From Acestrorhynchus altus (Eukaryota > Chordata > Actinopteri > Characiformes > Acestrorhynchidae), in NCBI GenBank assembly GCA_034509495.1, contig CM067512.1, positions 1,637,097-1,701,096 of the forward strand: a stretch of 64,000 bases of DNA. Direction: 5' to 3'. This document shows positions 56,584 to 64,000 of the stretch, piece by piece; the first letter of the stretch is position 1; every line of letters starts with the position of its first letter. The notes beneath the pieces are model-generated. The model worked only from the letters and a program-made list of their open reading frames with translations. It did not search any database and had not been told where the DNA came from. The translations under genes and the position numbers were made by a program.

Positions 56584-57575
56584 CAGTATAGTATAGTACA
56601 GTATAGTATAGTATAGTATAGTACAGTACAGTATAGTATAGTAGAATAGAATAAAATAGTATAGTACAGAAAACTATAGTATAGTATGGTCTTGTTATAG
56701 TATAGTATGGTATAGTATAGTATAGTATAGTACAGTACAGTATAGTATAGTATAAGTATGGAATAAAATAGTATAGTACAGAAAAGTATAGTATAGTATA
56801 GTGTATTATAGTATAGTATATTATAGTATAGTATAGTATAGTTCAGTATAGTATAGAATAAAATAGTATAGTACTGAAAACTATAGTATAGTGTATTATA
56901 GTATATTATAGAATAGTATAGTACAGAAAAGTATAGTATAGTATAGTACAGTATAGTACAGAAATGTATAGTATAATTATGATATGAGCATAATTATAGT
57001 ATAGTACAGTATACTATAGTATAGTCATATTATAGTATAGTACAGAAAAGTATAGTATAGTATAGTATAGTATAGTATAGTATAGTGTTGTATAGTATAG
57101 TACAGTATAGTACAGAAAAGTATAGTATAGTATAGTATAGTACAGTATAGTATAGTATAGTATAGTATAGTACAGAAAAGTATAGTATAGTATAGTATAG
57201 TACAGAAAAGTATTGTATAGTATGGTAATAGTATAGTATGGTATGTATGGTATAGTATGGTATTGTATGAGTATAGTACGGTATGGTACAGAAAATTATG
57301 ATAGTATGGTATAGTACAGTATGGTATAGTATAGTATAGTATAGTACAGAAAAGTATAGTATAGTATAGTATAGTATAGTATAGTATAGTATAGTATAGT
57401 ACAGAAAAGTATAGTATAGTATAGTATAGTATAGTATAGTATAGTACAGTATAGTATAGTACAGTATAGTATAGTATAGTATAGTATAGTATAGTATAGT
57501 ATAGTACAGTATAGTACAGTATAGTATAGTATAGTATAGTATAGTATAGTATAGTATTGTATAATATAGTAAAAC
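56580..57575. repeat. 1-kb (TATAG)n pentamer array with TACAGAAAAG punctuation
   Basis: Roughly 200 pentamers, mainly TATAG with TACAG, TATGG and TATTG variants. At irregular intervals the phrase TACAGAAAAGTATAG appears (about a dozen times), which gives a loose higher-order unit. The 207-codon minus frame of Tyr-Thr-Ile-Leu is the array read as protein and not a gene. Confidence 0.97.
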
Positions 57576-57582
57576 AATGTAT

Positions 57583-57735
57583 TTAAACCTCAGACAGTAG
57601 TTTGGTTTGCTCTTGGTTGTTGAAGTGAGTGGGATCATCATGGTCAGATCCAAAGATCTCTCTGAAGTCTTCAGAAAGAAGGTTGTAGATGCAGATGAGT
57701 CTGAGAAGGGATTTAAAAAGATCTCAGAATATAAA
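57583..57735 (+). pseudogene. Tc1 transposase N-terminal fragment (family B), copy 3
   Basis: TTGGTTTGCTCTTGGTTGTTG and a MVRSKDLSEVFRKKVVDADE start, in frame to GFKKISE, then truncated into unrelated AT-rich sequence. It abuts the end of the pentamer array. Confidence 0.85.
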
Positions 57736-57739
57736 TATT

Positions 57740-58040
57740 ACATGAACATTTTGAATGTAAAATTAAAAATGAATAATATGATACATAGTAACACATTTTT
57801 ACTCAAAACCTTTCATAGTAAATATTGATTTGGGAAAAATCAGATGGACTGATATTTTTACGATCTCAAATGCAGTCAGTCGGTCGAAGCCCATTTTTCT
57901 GGTCTTTAACGTTATTTAAGGTAATGAGACTCTAAAGTAAACAGACGTCACCAGCTGCATAAAGGTGTATCTGTATATTCAGCGTAGCAAAGTAAACTGA
58001 GAGTAATACAGTAAAGCATTGCTGAAAACTACAGCGTAAC
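57740..58040. other. AT-rich intergenic DNA
   Basis: No gene or clear repeat. Confidence 0.25.
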
Positions 58041-58930
58041 GAAGCTCCGTGATCACTTCCACCAGCATGCTGAGTTTGCTAATGCGATTACCCCGCAGTG
58101 TCCACACTCGCAACAAAGCCGGAGAACGAGGAAGCCCATCTCAAATAACGTCTAGCACACAAATCCAGATTTGATTCTTTGGGGGGGAGTAACCTTGACA
58201 CGCTGGATGTTAATTGGAAGGTGTCTGATACGTGTAATTAGTGCTGTGCTTTTTCTTCTTCAGCCGAGGCCAGAAAAAGCAAGGAGGAGAAAAAAGAGAA
58301 GCAGACGACGACTCCTCGTGTAAGAAGAATCTTCTGGAGGTGGCAAAGCCCTCCTGCTTGTTTTTCAACGATTAGCTGTTCATCAGAATTACCAGCTCAA
58401 ATCCAGCAGTTTCACTTCCCGCATTAAAGGGGATGAATATTGATCTGCTAAAGAGGATTTATTTATTTCATGCTCTATCCAAAGATCAACTGCTACCAGC
58501 TTTCGGGGGATCTTCACGGCAAAGCTACTGCACACATGACTTTGGACTTGACATTTGGGTGCTGGAAAGAAACCAAACAGTAAATTCACTGCAATAATCC
58601 CAGATAAATGGCCTGATCACTGGCGAAGCTTAGATAGTTAAGTGGTCTACACTTAAGTACGGAGACGGTGAAAACAGGCTCAGAGCGCCGAGGCTTTGGC
58701 AACACAGTGAAAAGCGGGGAAAACACAAGCGTCTGAGAATAGACGGCGACGGGCCCAGCTCAGAACCAGGTGCTGACATGCTGAGGTGGCTTATGATGAA
58801 TAGAAGCGAGTAATCAACAACTGACAGGATGCATAATGCAGTACAATTCCAATCACTGTTAACGAAATTAACAATAATCCAAGGCTTTATTATTTCAAAA
58901 ATAATGTCTGATCGCACAGAATCTCAGCAA
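58040..58930. other. Candidate conserved regulatory island (long)
   Basis: About 900 bp without repeats: GCTAATGCGATTACCCCGCAG, TGGATGTTAATTGGAAGGTG, CGTGTAATTAGTGCTGTGC (TAATTA), GTTAACGAAATTAACAATAATCC. Frames on both strands are short and unrecognised. Enhancer-like by composition only. Confidence 0.35.
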
Positions 58931-59340
58931 ACAGTCTCGGAACAACGGTAGGTTTCATTCACGTGACGTGTCTTCAGCGTAGACAAGAGCCCGGCTTAAC
59001 CTTCAGAACCCGAGACCAATGTTGGGAGATGTTGTCTCAGTTTGGAGGAATTTTATTCACTGAAATATTACAGAAAAATTATAGGAGACAGAGAGCAGTT
59101 TCCCGGCTACTCAAATTTACATATTTGTACATATAATTATTATTTTGCTTATAAAGTCTTAATGAAACATTTATGAACTAATATTTATGACTAAAATACC
59201 AAGAATTTTAATAATACATTCTTCAAAACTTCTCAAAAAATACTCAATATGCATTTTATTTATATATATAATAGACATTAGACTATAGACATTAACCCCG
59301 CCCCCTCACTGATCAGTAAGCGTATAGGATTTAACATACC
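58931..59340. other. Intergenic, nothing recognised
   Basis: AT-rich, with a short GC stretch (CCCCGCCCCCTCACTGATCAG) just before the telomere-like array. Confidence 0.3.
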
Positions 59341-59763
59341 CTAACACTTACTCTAACCCTAACCTTAACCATAAACCTAAACCTAACCCTTACTCTAACC
59401 CTAACCTTAACCATAAACCCTAAACCTAACCCTTACTCTAACCCTAACCTTAACCATAAACCCTAAACCTAACCCTTACTCTAAAACTAACCTTAACCAT
59501 AAACCTAAACCTAACCCTTACTCTAACCCTAACCTTAACCATAAACCCTAAACCTAACCCTTACTCTAACCCTAACCTTAACATAAACCCTAAACCTAAC
59601 CCTTACTCTAACCCTAACCTTAACCATAAACCTAAACCTAACCCTTACTCTAACCCTAACCTTAAACATAAACCCTAAACCTAACCCTTACTCTAACCCT
59701 AACCTTAACCATAAACCTAAACCTAACCCTTACTCTAACCCTAACCTTAACCATAAACCCTAA
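59341..59763. repeat. Telomere-like higher-order repeat, about ten 43-bp units
   Basis: Each unit chains variants of the vertebrate telomere hexamer CCCTAA: CTAACCCTTACTCTAACC, CTAACCTTAACCATAAACC, CTAAAC. The TTACTCT marker recurs about every 41-43 bp from 59349 to 59730. Units alternate between ATAAACCTAAACC and ATAAACCCTAAACC forms. Confidence 0.95.
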
Positions 59764-61290
59764 TTCTTTGGCAAACAGTGCCACCAATATTAAGATTAGT
59801 ATATAGTCTATACCCTGTAGTTACGGTGTAGTACACAACTGGACTTATTATGACCACAATCACTATGTGTGTGATTTGTCACATTTGTTGTGATGATTAT
59901 CTGGGAGCTCCAGATGGACAGCGGAGTGTCCACCACATCATCAGCAGACAGAGATATGCTTTTTATCTGAGCAGGAGCCAGAAATGGTCATTGTTTCGCT
60001 GTCGGCAGTTCAAACACTGTAACTTACTCGGTTTACGTCCCTTCAGATCCGATTTAAAAATCCACAGATGTTTAGAATCTGGAGACAAATAGTACAAACA
60101 ACCGAGAAGGTTGTCGAAGCTGCTCTAGATGAAAATTATTGACTAAACTAATTTACAGCAGATGATCGAATGATAAATTATTAAATTGGAATTTTTAAAA
60201 ATATTATGCTTAATCACCAGCAGAACGTCCTGAAATGCTGGACTTCTGCTGTTTTTGATCCACTGTCCTAATATCAGTGACGTTAAAGAGGGTAAAAGAA
60301 GCTGTAAAACTGTAAAAGAAAGTCTTCTCATCTCATGTTCAAATTAATATTTGGGATAAATAAAGATCATAATAGACACAGTAATGCTAATATAAATTGA
60401 TTGTAAACATCTACCAAGAATACAAGCATATCATTGGTCCACTGGTTTGAAAACGTTCTGAAACAGCAACGAATGTATGAGCTGGAAACGTCAGCAGTGG
60501 CCCGAATGTGGCCCAGATCATGATGGTCCAGTCTATCAATTTATCGTTCCTTCATTTCTGCTGTAAATTAATTTAGATAATAATTTTCTTCCAGCTCAGC
60601 ATCAACAATGACAAGAACGGATTAAATAATAATAAAAAACACGATATTTTCAAGTTGTTTGTAATATTTGTCATTTTTATTTTTGTCCTTTTAAAATCAG
60701 TTTCAGGAGATTAAAAATAGTCTTGTATGCGAGACAGTATTCTGGTGGACTGAGGTTTGGCCAGCAGCCAGCGCACCGATATATGCTCACTGTCTGGGTA
60801 CTTTATAATATAATATAAAAGACATATATTTTGTAAATTCTAGACTTTTATTCTAGAAAGTAAATGAAATTTTACAAACAGCTGTGAGGAACCGATCATG
60901 ATTAGATCTGATATAAAACGTTTTTCACGTTGTTGACGCTGAGCTGCTGGACGGCCCAGAGGCCTGCAGTGGGCCTGACCTGGTAGTGCAGAACAGACGG
61001 TGTGAAATTACAGCAACGTCTGATTGTATACGATTTCAGGTGGTTTATTTGAGGCCATAAAGCCTTAATGCTTCATTTCTGTGACTGTGAGTCGAATTCT
61101 GACCACATTTCCAAAAAATAGGAAGCCAAACGTGCAGCATCGCAGGTCTGAGATCACTCTGACGCTGCGGTGAATTCAGTGAAAGTTAAATATCAGAAAG
61201 TCAGAAAACCAAACGCTGCCGGAAGCCTTTTATCGGGGACCTTCTCGGCTCAGACAAAGGAAGGCCAGTGTGCCAAATTAGTGTGATCAG
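59764..61290. other. Intergenic, nothing recognised
   Basis: AT-rich DNA with short frames; 60920-61260 is balanced and repeat-free. No RNA gene or transposon seen. Confidence 0.3.
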
Positions 61291-61291
61291 T

Positions 61292-61318
61292 CACACACAC
61301 ACACACACACACACACAC
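61292..61318. repeat. (CA)n microsatellite
   Basis: Thirteen CA units. Confidence 0.9.
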
Positions 61319-61611
61319 TCGTGTGGCATTTCACAGGCACCACGTTTGGTTTAGTCGTGCAGAAAATGAAGTCATGCAAATGTGCGATTTCCATGCGTTT
61401 GCTGCTGAATTAGCTGGTGTGTAGAGAAGCGCAGTGGAGGGAGAAAGCTGTTTGTTTTCAGCCTGTGTGGGAATTTCAGGGCATTAGTCACGGACAGGTT
61501 TTTATAAAATTGCTTATTTAAGGCAAAGTGTGCCTCTTTCACACCCTGCAAAAATGACTACATAGAAATGAGGCCGACTGAAGACTGCGACTCAAACACT
61601 AATAATGTCTT

Positions 61612-61642
<31 letters not shown>

Positions 61643-61665
61643 TAATAATAATAATAATAATAATA
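61612..61665. repeat. (AAT)n microsatellite
   Basis: About 17 ATA/AAT units with one GAT variant. Confidence 0.95.
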
Positions 61666-62199
61666 GGGTTTATTTAGTGTGGAATGAGTGTATTATATAT
61701 GTATAACATAATATATGTGCACTGTATATAATATATGTTCATACAATAACATCATTTTGTAATAATAGCAATATTTTGCATTAAATGCACTAAAATAGCC
61801 TGTGTCCTGAATGCTCAACGCTAAAGGTCAAAGTGTGTCCACGGCACGTATAACTCAAGTCTATAACCCCGTCATTAGTGTTACATACACACAAAACAAA
61901 GCTTCTCCCTCCAGTCTGCAGGTTTGAAGACCCCTTCAGTGATCATTCTCTCTTTTATGACTTTTCTAAGCATCTCTTTCACTGCAGTGAGCTCTGGCGT
62001 GACTCTGTCCAGCAGGTGGCGCTTTATACCTTCCAAACTGATGAAGGGCCTCAGATCTAGAACAGAGGGTCCTGAGGCCTGAGGCCTGAGTCCTTCTGCT
62101 CATTTTCTTTCTGCTGCAGGAGAGCAGACTGAAGCTCTTTAGACCCTCTATAACCTGAAGAATGTGGGCTTTTATAACGAAGGGGGGATATTTAAATAA

Positions 62200-62259
<60 letters not shown>
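62200..62259. repeat. (AAT)n microsatellite
   Basis: About 20 AAT units. Confidence 0.97.
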
Positions 62260-62260
<1 letters not shown>

Positions 62261-62324
62261 GGACAGTGTGATATTAACAAATCAACACAAACCAGCTCTA
62301 CGTCAGATCAATAAATCGGTCCTA

Positions 62325-62610
62325 ATCTAATCCAGCTCTGAATCTGCACATTGAACCAGTCCTAAACCATCTAAAGCACAAAAACAGTCAAATAATCCAG
62401 CTCTAAACCAGTACTAATCCTGTTCTGAACCAGCAATAATCCAGCTCTAAACCAGTACAAATTTTGTTCTGAACCAGCAATAATCCTCATTTAAACCAAC
62501 AATAATCGTGCTTTAAACCAGTACAAATCCTGCTGTAAACCAGCATTACTCTCTTAACCAGCATTAATCCTGTTCTAAACCAGTACTAATCCAGTAATAA
62601 ACCAGCAGCA
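62325..62610. repeat. Diverged AATCCAGCTCTAAACCAGTACT minisatellite
   Basis: AACCAGTACTAATCCTGTTCTG, AACCAGCAATAATCCAGCTCTA and relatives recur at about 17 and 34-36 bp across the interval, with mixed substitutions. Confidence 0.85.
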
Positions 62611-62679
62611 TTGTGATGTGGGAGAACAGTCGAGTCCGAGGTTAGGTTTCAGAACACATCCCACCTCGTCCATCTACCG

Positions 62680-63650
62680 TCCGATAACTCGGATTGAATT
62701 CTGTCCTTTTCATCCTGACCAATTAAAAATGCATAAATATTCTCGAGAAAACGAAGTGACGTTCTGAAATTCGGGCCGTTTAAAGACCACCGCGGTTCAG
62801 ACCTGTCCTTCTCCAGCACTTCACTCCTGAACTGGTTCCTGAGGCTCAGTCACACTGGGACACCTGCAGTCATCTCCCAAAATCCCCACCAGCCGCACAG
62901 GACAGGTCCTCAACACTTCCCTGCTACAACATCCTGTAAGAGTGAATTAGTGAGCGCGGCGAGTGAGAGAGTGAGGGAGTGAGAGGGTTCGCTCTCTGCT
63001 GGCTCTCTGGGCCTGTAGGTCAGATAACGCACAGCAGACACACTCCTACTGCTGGCAGGAAAGCAAAGCAAAACCAAGGAAGTCATATTTTCCACTAAAA
63101 GCCCGGCAAAAAGCCCGGCCTGCCGAACCGGCCCAGATAAATCACCTCCATCAAAACCCTCTTGTGAGTGACATCTGCCCTGAGCTGCTGGAAGAGGGTA
63201 ATTAGAGTGACAGATTAAAGCCTGACAGCAGAATAGCCGAGGCTTAATATACAGGTGAAGCGTATGCAGGGGGCTGCTGCACATAACCTGTCTAACCCAC
63301 ACTAATCCGCCTCAATATATACGACACGATTTCCCTTGTTCGCTCACTTCATATGCTTTCCAGGCAGTGAAGCAGCCGCCGCATATTACAAACACACAAT
63401 TTGCTTTGAGATGAGTGTGTTATGAGGCGGATTTATTACTGCTCTCAGCTGAGCAGAGCCACGCGCCCCCCTATCACCGCATGGGTGATGGGTGATGAGC
63501 GGGAAAGTGAAACAAAGAGCTGCTCTGATCATGATCTGAAAGGTTACCGCTGAAGAGAGGCTTGGCTTTCATTATTGGAGAAGTTCTAATCAGGATGAAG
63601 CAAATACCTGCTCTTTAGAAATGAGTCACGTGATCAAAACACTGCAGCAG
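62680..63650. other. Candidate conserved regulatory island (long)
   Basis: Nearly 1 kb of repeat-free, motif-rich DNA. GGTAATTAGAGTGACAGATTAAAGCC, CACACTAATCCGCCTCAATA, GCAGCCGCCGCATATTACAAAC and CGGATTTATTACTGCTCTC contain homeodomain, OTX and HOX/CDX-type cores. The 130-codon minus frame (62910-63302) shows no recognisable protein. Among the strongest regulatory candidates here. Confidence 0.4.
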
Positions 63651-63962
63651 CAGCTTGTATATATATATATGACAAAACCTGCCGTGTGTCTATATGTAGT
63701 ATGAATGTTAAGTTACTTATATACAGTGCAGTTATGTGTAAATCACGAGGCAGTAATGAATTATATTCACACAAAATTGTAGCATGGCATTATATTATGA
63801 ATGCAGTAGGTGATCATATAATGCATGAATATGATATTTATATATTGGTTATATATTTTACATGTGTGTGTGTCTAGATTTAAAATTATATATGTATAAT
63901 GTTATAAAAGTATGATATAATAATGTTAGAAATGTATTATAAATGTGTAATAATACATCCAG

Positions 63963-63964
<2 letters not shown>

Positions 63965-64000
<36 letters not shown>
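63965..64000. repeat. (AAT)n microsatellite at the window edge
   Basis: Twelve AAT units, continuing past the end. Confidence 0.95.

Noticed and set aside
57030..57653. 207-codon minus-strand open frame
   Set aside because: It is the TATAG pentamer array read as Tyr-Thr-Ile-Leu repeats; no promoter, splice or domain support.
62910..63302. 130-codon minus-strand open frame
   Set aside because: No family resemblance; composition reflects GC-rich non-coding DNA.

Overview
The window looks like nuclear DNA of a ray-finned (teleost) fish. It has one spliced vertebrate-type gene with GT-AG introns, a very high density of (CA/GT)n, (CT/GA)n, (AT)n and (AAT)n microsatellites, many Tc1/mariner transposase relics, miniature inverted-repeat elements, tRNA-derived SINEs and LINE tails. 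There is no bacterial-style gene packing, and almost all open frames are short and repeat-driven. The transposon types suggest an otophysan fish (characin/catfish/carp relatives), but the species cannot be fixed from sequence alone.

Region 1 (1-6.1 kb). The only complete gene is a nine-exon alcohol dehydrogenase on the + strand (coding 2005-5148, 378 aa). All zinc ligands and the NAD-binding motif are intact, and it most resembles fish Adh8. Its introns carry microsatellites, a 16-bp minisatellite and antisense Tc1 relics. The stop codon is followed by about 750 bp of degenerate CAACAGCA-type repeat and a polyadenylation signal near 6.08 kb. At bases 1-46 a possible minus-strand exon with a signal-peptide-like start (MKLLVSLLI) runs off the left edge, which would make a divergent gene pair.

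Region 2 (6.1-64 kb). About 58 kb contain no gene I can support. The stretch is made of: (a) Tc1/mariner transposase fragments from at least five families (around 8.3, 11.2, 16.4, 17.1, 21.1, 25.2, 42.1, 42.8, 45.9, 51.2 and 57.6 kb); (b) two miniature-element families in about ten and five copies; (c) SINEs at 38.9 and 39.7 kb and LINE-type tails at 1.6 and 35.4 kb; (d) minisatellite arrays at 6.9, 27.9, 30.2, 37.8, 44.3 and 59.3 kb and a 1-kb TATAG-type pentamer array at 56.6-57.6 kb; (e) dozens of microsatellites; and (f) islands of non-repetitive, motif-rich sequence (about 12.7, 22.1, 29.4, 33.4, 34.3, 35.8, 51.8, 53.5, 55.3, 58.1 and 62.7 kb). These islands are candidates for conserved non-coding regulatory elements, as in a gene desert beside a developmental gene.

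I found no operon, CRISPR array, RNA gene or new multi-gene system. The most useful leads are microsatellites built into adh splice sites (one intron is an in-frame, stop-free 93 bp starting in a GT repeat), the telomere-like higher-order array, the pentamer array, noisy minisatellites that may mark assembly errors, and the candidate regulatory islands.
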